From an uncultured delta proteobacterium (lineage in GTDB: Bacteria > Desulfobacterota > Desulfovibrionia > Desulfovibrionales > Desulfovibrionaceae): DNA of 64,000 nucleotides. The stretch lies in the NCBI GenBank assembly GCA_900079685.1, contig LT599018.1, positions 1 to 64,000 on the forward strand, given 5' to 3'. Position 1 is the first letter of the stretch; each line of letters starts with the position of its first letter. A model generated the notes under the pieces. The model ran no database searches. It was not told where the DNA came from and was given only the letters and a program-made list of their open reading frames with translations. Made by a program: the position numbers and the translations under genes. Shown here in pieces: positions 16,926-26,168 of this stretch.

Positions 16926-17383
16926 AAGTCTTCGCTGTCGAGGATAATGGTAACCGGCCCCCAGTTGACGAGGGCCACGTCCATATCCGCCGCGAAAATT
17001 CCCGATTTGACCTTGCCGGGCAGCAACGCTTCGGTTGCGGCGACGACCTTTTCAAAAAGAGGCCGGGCACGGTCCGGCGGGCAGGCGAGGTGGAAGGAAG
17101 GGCGTCTGCCCTTGCGGCAGTCCGCGAACAGAGTGAACTGCGATACGAGCAGTATTTCTCCGCCGCAATCGGCAAGGCCGACGTTCATATGGTTTTCGTT
17201 GTCCGGGAAAATACGCAGAACAGGCAATTTAGCGAGAACCGCTTCGATCTTCGGCCAGGATTCCGCCTCCGCGTCCTGCGGGCCGAGCCCGGCAAGAACA
17301 AGCAGGCCCGTGTCGATGGCGGCAACGGTTTCGCCGCCGATACTGACACAGGCCTGCCTGACCCGTTGCACAACGAGGCGCAT
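16922..17383 (-). CDS. dtd: D-aminoacyl-tRNA deacylase
   Basis: 153 residues, normal length for Dtd, which removes D-amino acids (and glycine) mischarged on tRNA in the cytoplasm. The two active-site motifs are present: SQFTLFADCRKG (from S81) and NWGPVT (140-145), the latter with Trp where an acidic or polar residue is common. MRLVVQRV at the N-terminus is typical. It follows the acyl-CoA ligase gene by 2 bp on the same strand, so they are co-transcribed. Confidence 0.95.
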   Translation of the reverse strand: MRLVVQRVRQACVSIGGETVAAIDTGLLVLAGLGPQDAEAESWPKIEAVLAKLPVLRIFPDNENHMNVGLADCGGEILLVSQFTLFADCRKGRRPSFHLACPPDRARPLFEKVVAATEALLPGKVKSGIFAADMDVALVNWGPVTIILDSEDF

Positions 17384-17385
17384 GG

Positions 17386-19155
17386 CTAGTCTTCGCCTTT
17401 TTCCGCCTGGGGTTGCGCCGCATCCCGAGCCGTCTCGGCGGCTATTCTTTCCGCTTCGTATTTCGCCATTTCCTCCGCCTGGAGGGTGCGGCGCAAAATC
17501 TTGCCCGTGGCGGCGCGGGGCAGCGCGTCGCGGAATTCCACCTGGCGCGGCACCTTGTACCCGGCAAGACGCTGGCGGCAGTATTTGACGATATCGGTGC
17601 CCGTCAGGGCGACGCCGTCCTTGAGAACCACAAAGGCCTTGACCATCTCGCCGCGCGTGGGATGGGCCAGGGCAACGCTGACGGCTTCCTTCACGCCGGG
17701 GTGATCGAGCAGCACCTCGTCGATTTCGCGCGGGTACACGTTGTACCCGCCGACAATGGCCATGTCCTTTTTGCGGTCGATGATGTAGAAATAGCCGTCC
17801 TCATCCATGTAGGCGATATCGCCCGTATAGAGCCAGCCGTTCCGGAGCGCGCCGGCGGTTTCGTCCGGCCGGTTGTAGTACCCGCTCATGATCTGGGGTC
17901 CTTTGATGATGAGTTCGCCCGGTTCCCCGGCGGGCATTTCGATGATGCCCACGTCCATATCCACGATACGCGCCCGCGTGCCGGGCAGCGGCACGCCGAT
18001 GGCCCCGAATTTTTGCATGCCTTCGGCCGGGGTGAGATGGGTGATGGGCGAGCTTTCGGTCAGCCCGTAGCCTTCCAGCAATTTGCAGCCGCTGAGGGAC
18101 TGGAATTTTTCCAGGGACGCCGCCGGGATCGGGGCGGAGCCGGAAATGCCGTAGGACAGGGATGAAATATCGTACTTGGTGAAATCCTTATGCTGCAACA
18201 GCGAAAGGTAGACGCTCGGAGCGCCGGGGAACACGGTGATTTTGTGTTTGGCGATAAGCCCCAGGAATTCCCCCGGGTCGTAGCGTGGGATCATGACGCA
18301 GGCCGCGCGCAGTATCGTGGGCAGCAGAAGGCAGGTTGCAAGGCCGTACACGTGGAAGATGGGCAGCAGCGCGGCAAACACCTGCGGTTTACTTTTGAGA
18401 ACCTGCAACACCGCGACGGTTTGCGTCACGTTGGCGGACTGGTTGGCGTGGGTGAGCATGACGCCCTTGGGGGTGCCGGTGGTGCCGCCGGTATACTGAA
18501 GGAGCGCAAGCTGTTCGTTCGGGTCGCCATACGGCGCGCACAGCCGTTTGCTGCCCTGCAGCAGCGCGGCATACGGGAAAACCTGGCGGTTGTCGTATTC
18601 CACTTCCGGCACGGAAGGGTCTTTTTTGCCCGTGAATTTGTAGAGCAACCGCTTGGGCCAGCCCAGCATTTCCGAGTTGTCGGTGATGAAGAACTTTTCA
18701 ACCCCGAGGCGGAACCGCATGGCGTTCAGCTTCGGCCAGCAGGCGGCAATGCTGATGAGGTGGCGCACGCCGCCGTCCGTCATCTGGTGCAGCAGTTCGG
18801 TTTCCATGTACAGGGGGTTGGTCATCACAACCGTGCCCCCGGCTTTCAGCACGGCCCAGAAGGTGGGGATGATCTGCGGCACGTTGGGCATCATGATCGC
18901 GACGCGGTCCCCGGGCCGGACCCCATGCTGGGCCAGGTTGGCGGCCATGATTTCCGCCTGGCGCAGAAGCTGGGCGTAGGTCAGTCTGTAATCCCGGAAA
19001 ATGACGGCCAGGGCGTCGGGCTGTTCTTTGGCCGCGGTGTCCAGCAGGGTGCAGATGTTAGCGGGCTCAAAGGCGTCCAGGTTGTGCGGAACGCCGGCAT
19101 CGTAATGCTTGAGCCAGGGCATGGCGTCATAGGGAGAGGGAGGTTTTGTCATCAT
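17386..19155 (-). CDS. fadD: Long-chain fatty acid--CoA ligase (AMP-forming)
   Basis: A 589-residue ANL-superfamily enzyme that activates fatty acids to acyl-CoA through an acyl-adenylate. Motifs in order: LLQYTGGTTGTPKGVMLTH (phosphate-binding loop), EGYGLTESSP, YTGDIAYMDEDGYFYIIDR and the C-terminal KVPRQVEFRDALPRAATGKILRR with the catalytic Lys. No signal peptide. Two ATG codons stand side by side at the start (19155 and 19152), and the ribosome site is weak. dtd follows after 2 bp. Chain-length preference cannot be judged. Confidence 0.92.
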   Translation of the reverse strand: MMTKPPSPYDAMPWLKHYDAGVPHNLDAFEPANICTLLDTAAKEQPDALAVIFRDYRLTYAQLLRQAEIMAANLAQHGVRPGDRVAIMMPNVPQIIPTFWAVLKAGGTVVMTNPLYMETELLHQMTDGGVRHLISIAACWPKLNAMRFRLGVEKFFITDNSEMLGWPKRLLYKFTGKKDPSVPEVEYDNRQVFPYAALLQGSKRLCAPYGDPNEQLALLQYTGGTTGTPKGVMLTHANQSANVTQTVAVLQVLKSKPQVFAALLPIFHVYGLATCLLLPTILRAACVMIPRYDPGEFLGLIAKHKITVFPGAPSVYLSLLQHKDFTKYDISSLSYGISGSAPIPAASLEKFQSLSGCKLLEGYGLTESSPITHLTPAEGMQKFGAIGVPLPGTRARIVDMDVGIIEMPAGEPGELIIKGPQIMSGYYNRPDETAGALRNGWLYTGDIAYMDEDGYFYIIDRKKDMAIVGGYNVYPREIDEVLLDHPGVKEAVSVALAHPTRGEMVKAFVVLKDGVALTGTDIVKYCRQRLAGYKVPRQVEFRDALPRAATGKILRRTLQAEEMAKYEAERIAAETARDAAQPQAEKGED

Positions 19156-19200
19156 ACTGTGTATAAAAAAAGTTATAGGAGCACGGTTGTTATGGTGAAA

Positions 19201-19257
19201 CGGGGTGTATACCCGGAATTACCGCCAAAGGCAACGGCTTTCCGGGCATACACCCCG
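19201..19257 (-). terminator. Inverted repeat downstream of the M16 protease gene
   Basis: CGGGGTGTAT-A-CCCGGAA (19201-19218) pairs with TTCCGGG-C-ATACACCCCG (19240-19257): 17 pairs and one mismatch around a 21-nt loop. It lies between the stop of the leftward M16 gene and the start of the leftward ligase gene. Only TTTC follows in the leftward direction, so termination would be weak or factor-assisted. Confidence 0.55.
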
Positions 19258-19282
19258 CTTTGCGTAAAATGAGGACAATGGG

Positions 19283-22009
19283 TTATCGCGGAACGACAGT
19301 CACTACGTAAGCCTTAGCCATAATAAGATATTTGCGTGCAAGCGTTTGCAATTCCTCCGGCGTCAGCCGCATCGCGGCGTCGATGACCGCTTTTTCCGCG
19401 TCAAGGGGGCGGCCCAGAATCGCCAGGTTGGCCGCTTCGGCACTGCGGGCGCTCATCCGTTGCCGCGCGCGGACGTAGTCGCCCTGCATCTGGTTCTTGC
19501 CCCGCGTCAGTTCTTCCTCGGGGAGCGCGTTCGCATGCAATTCCGCGATGACCTTGGCAAAGCCTTCTTTCGCGACAGCCACCTTGTCCGGTTCCGTGCC
19601 GATATAGAACATGAGGGTCGCGGCAAGGGGGGCCTGCCACTGAAAGGCCGTGACCGTGTAGCCGAGCCCCTGCTTGTCACGCAGGTCGCGGAACAGCAGG
19701 CCGCTTTGCCCGGCCAGAATGTTTTGCAACAGATCCATTCCCGGTTCGTCCGCGCTGCCGACGGGCGCTGCCGGGAAAACCAGGAACAGGTGGGCCTGGT
19801 TGCGCTCCGGCAATGTGATGGTCAGGTCTTTGTCCGCGCTCCAGGCGGGAGGCGCGATGGCGGGCGCTTCCCCGGCGGGCGCGGGCAGTTTTTTGGCCGC
19901 CGCGATGACCGCGTCCCGGTCAAAAGTGCCGCAGACGGAAAGGACCCACGGCGCGCGGGCTTGCCGCTTCCAGAAGGCGGCCACGTCGCTGCGTTTGAAG
20001 GCGGCGACCGTCTTTGTATCGCCCTGGGACTGGTACCCGTAGAGGTGCGGCCCGAACAGGAAGGGGAAAATCCGCCTGAAGGCGAGCCCCAGAGGCTGGT
20101 CTTCCCGGGAGACGACGGCCGCTATCTGGTTTTCCTTGGACCGTTCCACTTCCTTTTCCGGAAGCGTGGCGCTCGTCAGGGTTTCGTGCAGGAGGTTCCA
20201 CATATCCGGGGCAAAACGGACGGGGTAGTCCATGGATATTCTGAACGTTTCCCGCCCGGAACCGGCGGAGAGGGACGCGGCGCGGTCGTTCTTGAAGGCC
20301 TCAAGCGCCACGGCATCCATGGTCTTGGTGCCCCTGGTCAGCACGGCGGCGGCCAGGGCGGCCAGGCCCTGCTGGTCCGGCTGGAGCAAGCTGTCGCCCC
20401 CGGCGAGGACAAGGTCCACCGCCGCATAGGGCATGCTGGCATCCGGCTGCAGGATGAGCGTGCGCCCTTTGCCGAGTTCGATCACTTCACGTTCCGGGCC
20501 GGTATCCGCTTTTGCCGCCGCGCTTTGACCATCCTTGGACATGGGCCAGGCCGCGAGCAGGGTTTTGGTGTACCAGGCAGTATCCGGCTCGCGCGGGGGG
20601 GCTTTTTTCCGGGCGGCATCCTGAGGCGGCATTTTGGGCGCGAGCACGCTTAAGGAAAGCCGCTCGGGCCGCAGGACGCTTGACGCCGCTTTCGCGATGG
20701 CGGCCTCGTCAGCCAGGTCGATTTGCTGCAAATACGTTTGTTCCGCGTCTTCGCCGCCGCCGAAAAAGAGGAAATACCCCAAAGCCGACGCCGTTCCCGC
20801 AACGGTCTCCTTCTGGCGGTACAAGCCGTCGGTAACGGCCAGTTTGGCGCGGTCCAGCTCCTGTTTCGGGAATTTTTTATGCGCGAGCGCGGCAAGGTCT
20901 TTGACGAGGGATTCCCAGAATACGCCGAGTTTGTCGGGATCAAGGGTGGCGGAAATGGTGAACAGCCCGGTGCGCTCAAAGGTGTAGCTGGAGACGGAAA
21001 TGGTATCCACCAGCCGCTTGTCGTACTTATAGGTCTTGTAGAGGTATGCGGACGTATCCCCCGCCAGAAGCTGGGAAAAAACATCCAGGGCGGGGGCGCG
21101 CGCGTCCATCTGGGCAACGCCGGGGAAAGACACGCTGATGTGCGCTTTGTTCCAGGGGGTGGTCTCAATTTCGACCTGCGGGCCGCCGGCGGGAAACTCC
21201 TCGGGCAGCATGGTCTTGGGCGGAACGACCGGCGCGGTGTTGGCCAGGTCGCCGAAGGTCTTTGTCGCTTCTTCAAGGACGGCGGCGGGGTCCACGTCGC
21301 CGACCACCAGGAGCATCATGGACTGCGGCTGGTACAGATTCTTGATATACGCGCGCATCTTTTCGACCGTGTACGCGCGGATGGTTTCAGGATACCCGAT
21401 GATGGGCCGTTCGTACGGCGTACCTTTGAGCACGCTTGCCTGCACGCGTTTGAACAGCCTGTTGGAAGGGGAGTCTTCGCCGCGCTGCAATTCGGCCAGG
21501 ACGACTTCCTTTTCCGATTCCAGCTCTTCCGGCTCCAGGCTGGGATGGAAGGCCATGTCCTTGAGCACGTCCATGCCGAGCTTCCAGTGTTCGGAAGGCA
21601 TGTCCGTCAGGTATACGGTGTAATCGAAGCTGGTTGCGGCGTTGAGATACCCGCCCGCCTTTTCGATGTCCGTGGCGATGGCGCCTTTGGGGCGGCTTTC
21701 CGTTCCCTTGAACACCATATGCTCAAGCTGATGGCTGATGCCGGCGATATCCGGGGTTTCAAAGGCCGAACCCGCATGCACATACAGCCGGAGGGACGCC
21801 AGGGGAAAGCGGGTGTCTTTTTTCACAGCGACGGCGAGCCCGTTGGGAAGGTATGTCAGGGAAATGCCGGAAGGGAGAACGGTGCTTCTGTAGGGCATGG
21901 GCGTATCCTTGGGGGGAGCCTGTTTGGAAACGGCGGCGTCCGCCGTGAAGGCGGGGAACAAACTCGTCAGGCAGAAGGAAAAGGCAAACAAAAAATGGCG
22001 GAAAGACAT
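19283..22009 (-). CDS. M16 family zinc protease (pitrilysin/insulinase type), exported
   Basis: About 908 residues with an N-terminal signal peptide (MSFRHFLFAFSFCLTSLFPA), so periplasmic. The inverted zinc motif HQLEH is at 93-97, inside ISHQLEHMVFKGT. Two M16/M16_C repeats follow, the usual clam-shell in one chain; the second half has no HxxEH and is structural. The frame is open 43 codons further upstream into the neighbouring gene, but GGAGG precedes the ATG at 22009 and the signal peptide starts there. It lies 20 bp after the radical-SAM gene on the same strand. Substrates are probably small peptides. Confidence 0.92.
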   Translation of the reverse strand: MSFRHFLFAFSFCLTSLFPAFTADAAVSKQAPPKDTPMPYRSTVLPSGISLTYLPNGLAVAVKKDTRFPLASLRLYVHAGSAFETPDIAGISHQLEHMVFKGTESRPKGAIATDIEKAGGYLNAATSFDYTVYLTDMPSEHWKLGMDVLKDMAFHPSLEPEELESEKEVVLAELQRGEDSPSNRLFKRVQASVLKGTPYERPIIGYPETIRAYTVEKMRAYIKNLYQPQSMMLLVVGDVDPAAVLEEATKTFGDLANTAPVVPPKTMLPEEFPAGGPQVEIETTPWNKAHISVSFPGVAQMDARAPALDVFSQLLAGDTSAYLYKTYKYDKRLVDTISVSSYTFERTGLFTISATLDPDKLGVFWESLVKDLAALAHKKFPKQELDRAKLAVTDGLYRQKETVAGTASALGYFLFFGGGEDAEQTYLQQIDLADEAAIAKAASSVLRPERLSLSVLAPKMPPQDAARKKAPPREPDTAWYTKTLLAAWPMSKDGQSAAAKADTGPEREVIELGKGRTLILQPDASMPYAAVDLVLAGGDSLLQPDQQGLAALAAAVLTRGTKTMDAVALEAFKNDRAASLSAGSGRETFRISMDYPVRFAPDMWNLLHETLTSATLPEKEVERSKENQIAAVVSREDQPLGLAFRRIFPFLFGPHLYGYQSQGDTKTVAAFKRSDVAAFWKRQARAPWVLSVCGTFDRDAVIAAAKKLPAPAGEAPAIAPPAWSADKDLTITLPERNQAHLFLVFPAAPVGSADEPGMDLLQNILAGQSGLLFRDLRDKQGLGYTVTAFQWQAPLAATLMFYIGTEPDKVAVAKEGFAKVIAELHANALPEEELTRGKNQMQGDYVRARQRMSARSAEAANLAILGRPLDAEKAVIDAAMRLTPEELQTLARKYLIMAKAYVVTVVPR

Positions 22010-22029
22010 GCTGGCCTCCAAAATCGTAT

Positions 22030-24654
22030 CTACCGGCGCAATTTCGTCAGGCTGAACTCGGACAGGGCGAAATCGGCGGTTACATGCGCCAGTGCGGCGC
22101 GTACCAGAGCCAGGGGGGAAACGTAGCCGTTTTCCCATGACATCTGAAGAATACAGGCGTCTTCGTCCGTGAACAGTATTTTTTTCAGGGCCTCACGGAC
22201 GTCGCCTTCCTTATCCCCTTTTTTGGTGGCCCGCGTCCAAGGGATGGCAGCACTCCCGGCAATCGCGCGCCATGCGTTCATGAACGATTCGCGCCGGGCG
22301 GGGTCGCCGGTATACTCCAGGCGGAAGATGTCCGCTTCGCTTTCCGCCGGGCGGCGGTTGACCATGAGAATTTCCGCGTCGGTAACGGTGAGGCCCTGCA
22401 ATATGGTACCGAGCCCCGCCACCACGGCCGCGGGGTCGCGGTACTCGCGCAGGTGGATGCTCAGCCATTCCCCTTCGCTGGAAACGCCGACGGGCAGGGC
22501 GCGGCAGAAGGAAAGCACGGGCAGGGGATGGAACCCCTGGGAAAAGGAAAGGGGAATGTCCGCCCGCCGCAAAGCCCGCTCGAAGAGGCTCTGCAACTCA
22601 AGCTGGCTCAAGTATGCCGACAGCCCCTTGCGTTCGTACCACAACTGCAGGTGCATGGCCTTGTGCGCCAGGTGCTCGCTGATGGCCGGGGGGCGTTTTT
22701 TGGCGCCCTGCGGCGTTTCTTCCTCTTTTTTCCAGCCGTCTTTGGGCACCACGCGGCCGTGCGCGTCCAGGACCGGCGCATGGCCGTTCTGATCCCGCTG
22801 GGGAAAGTTGAGCGCGTTCGCATAGCGCGCCCCTTCGTCGCGTTTGGGCAGCAGGGAGGGCGTTTTGGTGTCGCACGCGCCGCAGGCGAGGCAGGCGCCG
22901 TACCGGCAGTCGTTGACGGTTTTTCCGGCCATGGCGTTGGCGCGCTCGCGCAGGAGGAATTCGCGGGAGACGCCGTTTTCCAGGTGGTCCCAGGCGAGCG
23001 GCGCGTCCGGCGGGATGGCGGCCTGGTACGCTTCCGGGGAAAGGCCTTCTTCCGCCATGGCTTCAAGCCAGGGATCCAGGGAAAAATGTTCCATCCAACT
23101 GGCAAAGACCGCGCCTTTCGCGTACGCGCGCTCCACCACCGGGGCGAGACGCCTGTCTCCACGGGAGAAAATGCCTTCCAGGAAGCTTGTCGCCGGGTCG
23201 TGCCAGCGCATGACGATCCGTTTTTCCTTTTTCAGCTCGCCGAGCAGGAGCCCGACGCGGCGGTGGATTTCCTCGCGGGATATCTGCGCCTCCCATTGAA
23301 AGGGCGTGTGCGGCTTGGGCACGAAGGGGGAAATCCCGGCGGTTATCTGCAGCCGCTTGATGCCCGGCCCAGCGGCGTCGCGCGCTTTGCGGCAGAGGTC
23401 CGCGATGGCGAAAATGTCCTCGTCCGTCTCCGTGGGCAGGCCGATCATGAAATAGAGCTTTATCTGCTGCCAGCCATGCTCGAACAGCTTCTGGATATGG
23501 CAGATCAGGTCGTTTTCCGTCACGCCCTTGTTGATGACGTCGCGCAGCCGCTGGCTGCCCGCTTCCGGGGCGAGGGTCGCGCCCGTGCGGCGGATGCCCG
23601 CGATCTGCCCCATGATGTCGTCGTCAACCGACCCCACGCGCAAGGACGGCAGGGACAGGGAAATTTCTTCCTCGCGGCAGCGGGCGGCGCAGGCCGTGAA
23701 CAGTGATTTGAGCGCGGAAAAATCGCCGGTGCTTAAGGAAAGGAAGGATACCTCCCCGTACCCGGTGCCGGAAAGGCAGGATTCCAGGGTGGCGTTAAGC
23801 GACGCGACGCTGCGCTCCCGGATGGGGCGGTAGGTCATGCCCGCCTGGCAGAAGCGGCAGCCGCGCGTGCAGCCGCGCGCGATTTCAAGGGCCAGGCGGT
23901 TGTGCACCGCGCCAAAGGGGATAACCTGCTCCACGGGGTAGGCGCCGTCATCCAGGTCGGGCACAATGCGGCGGCCCGGCTTCGGGATATCCGCGAACAG
24001 CGGGCGCATGGCGCCGTCCGGTCCGGGTGCGAAAAATTCCGGCACGTAGACGCCGGGAACCTTCGCCATTTCCCGGAGCATGGCTTCCCTGTCCGTGGCC
24101 GTATGCACCGTTCCCCGGTACCGTTCAAGAATTTCCAGGGTTTCCACGATCATGGCCTCGCCTTCGCCCAGGAACATAATGTCCACGAAGGGCGTCAACG
24201 GTTCCGCCGCGAGCGCGCAGCCGCCTCCGGCCATGATGAGGGGCCATTTCCCGGGTTCACGGCTCCGGTCCGCCGCGTGCAGGGGAATACCGCCAAGATC
24301 CAGCATGTACAGGACGTTGGTGTAGCAAAGCTCGTGGGTAATGCTGAACCCGATGGCCGCAAGATCGGCAAGGGGGGTATCGGACTCCATGGTGGCAAGG
24401 GGCGTATTATGCTCGCGCAGAACCGCCGCCGCGTCCAGATCCGGCGCGAAAAGACGCTCGGCCTGCCAGTTCTCTCTGGCGTTCAGGATGCCGTACAGGA
24501 TTTTCTGGCCCAGGTAGGACATGCCGACTTCGTATTTGTCGGGAAAGGCAAGGGCCACGCGCAGGGAGACCCGGGCCGAGTCCTTGTGGACGGAACCCGG
24601 CTCTATGCCGAGGTACCGGCTCGGCTTGGGCAGAAGGGGCAGAAGGTGTCGCAT
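22030..24654 (-). CDS. Fused radical-SAM protein (TIGR03960 + TIGR03936/DUF2344)
   Basis: 874 residues. The N-terminal half is a B12-binding-like plus radical-SAM domain of the TIGR03960 type, with cluster cysteines C262, C266 and C269 (ARGCTRGCRFC) and LAPEAGSQRLRDVINKG. A Cys-rich segment CRYGACLACGACD follows. The last about 220 residues (LSAYLSQLELQSLFERALRRADIPLSFSQGFHPLP) are the DUF2344/TIGR03936 domain. In many bacteria the two parts are separate neighbouring genes. The family is often encoded near RNase G and ribosomal protein genes, but its reaction is not established. The M16 gene follows by 20 bp. Confidence 0.9.
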   Translation of the reverse strand: MRHLLPLLPKPSRYLGIEPGSVHKDSARVSLRVALAFPDKYEVGMSYLGQKILYGILNARENWQAERLFAPDLDAAAVLREHNTPLATMESDTPLADLAAIGFSITHELCYTNVLYMLDLGGIPLHAADRSREPGKWPLIMAGGGCALAAEPLTPFVDIMFLGEGEAMIVETLEILERYRGTVHTATDREAMLREMAKVPGVYVPEFFAPGPDGAMRPLFADIPKPGRRIVPDLDDGAYPVEQVIPFGAVHNRLALEIARGCTRGCRFCQAGMTYRPIRERSVASLNATLESCLSGTGYGEVSFLSLSTGDFSALKSLFTACAARCREEEISLSLPSLRVGSVDDDIMGQIAGIRRTGATLAPEAGSQRLRDVINKGVTENDLICHIQKLFEHGWQQIKLYFMIGLPTETDEDIFAIADLCRKARDAAGPGIKRLQITAGISPFVPKPHTPFQWEAQISREEIHRRVGLLLGELKKEKRIVMRWHDPATSFLEGIFSRGDRRLAPVVERAYAKGAVFASWMEHFSLDPWLEAMAEEGLSPEAYQAAIPPDAPLAWDHLENGVSREFLLRERANAMAGKTVNDCRYGACLACGACDTKTPSLLPKRDEGARYANALNFPQRDQNGHAPVLDAHGRVVPKDGWKKEEETPQGAKKRPPAISEHLAHKAMHLQLWYERKGLSAYLSQLELQSLFERALRRADIPLSFSQGFHPLPVLSFCRALPVGVSSEGEWLSIHLREYRDPAAVVAGLGTILQGLTVTDAEILMVNRRPAESEADIFRLEYTGDPARRESFMNAWRAIAGSAAIPWTRATKKGDKEGDVREALKKILFTDEDACILQMSWENGYVSPLALVRAALAHVTADFALSEFSLTKLRR

Positions 24655-24736
24655 GGGTACCCGTTGCTACGCTGGGGTGGAAGGGAGAGAAGCGGGCGGG
24701 CGGAAAAATTCGTCCGCCCGTGTATGCTGAACCGGT

Positions 24737-25093
24737 TTACTTCGCGCGCAGAAGGCTGGCGATATCGCCGCCCGCGCCGGGGCCGGGATTTTTCAGGTTA
24801 AGGCCGCCAAGGCCGCCGGAGGAAAGGGTCAGGTTGGACGTGGCTTCCAGGTATTTGTCCTTCAACTCTTCCGGGCAGCTTTTATAGGCGTAGATGACGT
24901 GGTCGAGGGAAAGGGCCCCCGTGAAATCCTGCTCAAAAGGGTAGCCGTAGGGCATGAGCAGCATTTGCACGCCCTGCTGGGTGGGAACGGTCTGCAGCAC
25001 GGCAGGGTCGTTGATCGTCTTTTTTTCAGCGTCGCGTTTGCCGATGACCATCTCACCGGTAATAAGCTTCACCATGCAGATATCGTATGCCAT
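24737..25093 (-). CDS. Small protein of unknown function, possibly Sm-like
   Basis: 118 residues. The N-terminal segment (MVKLITGEMVIGKRDAEKKTINDPAVLQ) has the look of an Sm-like/SH3-type beta barrel: a basic strand, Gly-Glu turn, then a DP loop. The end is Gly/Leu-rich and low in complexity. No signal peptide. GGAGAAT precedes the ATG at 25093; the open frame extends 18 codons further, but those look non-coding. I know of no defined function. It lies 82 bp downstream of the radical-SAM gene start on the other side, divergent from rnc. Confidence 0.7.
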   Translation of the reverse strand: MAYDICMVKLITGEMVIGKRDAEKKTINDPAVLQTVPTQQGVQMLLMPYGYPFEQDFTGALSLDHVIYAYKSCPEELKDKYLEATSNLTLSSGGLGGLNLKNPGPGAGGDIASLLRAK

Positions 25094-25304
25094 GGGTATT
25101 CTCCTTATCGTTGCAGCATAGGTAGGGGGCATTGCGGGTTCTGTCAAGGGATAGCGAAAACGCGGCAGCGGCTATGCCGGTTTATTGACGGTTTCGTGCG
25201 GGGCGGAGAATATAAAGAGGGGCGACGGCCTTGCCATACGCCGTGCAAGCGTTTACAGTCACTTAGATTTTACTTTCGTATGGGGAAGAAAGGGGACGTG
25301 CCGC

Positions 25305-26027
25305 ATGCTGCAACACATTGAGGACGCGCTTGGCTATTCGTTCGTGGACAAGGATCTGCTGGCCGTGGCGTTAACCCACAGCTCCTATGCCAACGAGCAC
25401 GGAGGCGGCGCGGAACATAACGAACGGCTGGAATTTTTGGGGGATGCGGTTTTGGAGTTGTGTGTCTCTTCAGAGCTTTTCAACCGGTTTTCCGATGTGC
25501 GGGAAGGCGATCTCACCCGGATGCGGGCGAAGATAGTGAGTCAGCCTTTTTTGTCGGGGCTTGCGCAGGAATGCGGCCTTGATACGGCGCTTCTTCTCGG
25601 AAAAGGGGAAGAGAGCCAGGGGGGGCGGGAGCGTCCTTCGCTCCTCAGCGACGCCTTTGAGGCGCTTTTGGGCGCTGTGTACCTTGACGGCGGGTTTGAT
25701 GCTGTCACCACCGTTGTGCGGACGGTGTTTGACGGCAAATGGCCCGTTCAGAAGCAGGGCGGTCCCAGCAAGGACTGCAAAAGCCTGCTGCAGGAAGTGA
25801 CGCAACGGCGCTTTAAGGAACGGCCCGTGTATGCCCTGGTCGGCAGCTCCGGCCCGGAACACGCCAAGGTGTTTACCGTGCGGGTCACTCTGCCGGACAA
25901 CCGCGAATTTATTAGTGACGGCCCAAGCCTCAAGCGGGCGGAGCAAATCGTTGCCTGCCTTGCCCTGGAACACATCCTGCCGGAAGAAGAACTGCCTTTC
26001 CCGGACGATGTGACGGAGGACGCGTAA
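25305..26027 (+). CDS. rnc: Ribonuclease III
   Basis: 240 residues. RNase III cuts double-stranded RNA, processing rRNA and regulating mRNAs. The signature [13 protein letters not shown] gives E43 and D47; the second acidic pair is D116 and E119 in [18 protein letters not shown]-terminal double-stranded-RNA-binding domain follows ([11 protein letters not shown] ... KVFTVRVTL ... [16 protein letters not shown]). AGGGGA lies 8 bases before the ATG at 25305; the longer open frame upstream is not supported. It ends at a strong bidirectional terminator. In this organism the hairpins beside dsrD would be natural substrates, which is speculation. Confidence 0.97.
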   Translation: MLQHIEDALGYSFVDKDLLAVALTHSSYANEHGGGAEHNERLEFLGDAVLELCVSSELFNRFSDVREGDLTRMRAKIVSQPFLSGLAQECGLDTALLLGKGEESQGGRERPSLLSDAFEALLGAVYLDGGFDAVTTVVRTVFDGKWPVQKQGGPSKDCKSLLQEVTQRRFKERPVYALVGSSGPEHAKVFTVRVTLPDNREFISDGPSLKRAEQIVACLALEHILPEEELPFPDDVTEDA

Positions 26028-26098
26028 GTACCGTTCATTCGCTTGCCTGCCATTAGCCTATCTGGGGCGCCATTCCCGCTGAAACGGACCGGGAGGGA

Positions 26099-26131
26099 AA
26101 ATACGGGGGGAGGGGTACTCCCCCCGTATTT
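26099..26131. terminator. Bidirectional terminator between rnc and flagellin
   Basis: AAATACGGGGGGAG (26099-26112) and CTCCCCCCGTATTT (26118-26131) form a perfect 14-bp stem with a 5-nt loop. The flanking A and T runs make it work in both directions, fitting the convergent rnc and flagellin genes. Confidence 0.85.
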
Positions 26132-26168
26132 CTGTCTTTGGTCTGCCTCAGCCAATCGCTTCCTGTCA

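Noticed and set aside
18190-19272. 360-codon + strand frame opposite the acyl-CoA ligase gene
   Set aside because: Shadow of a well-supported ligase; it has no motif of its own.
22453-23706. 417-codon + strand frame opposite the radical-SAM gene
   Set aside because: Antisense to a gene with clear cluster motifs; composition typical of a shadow.
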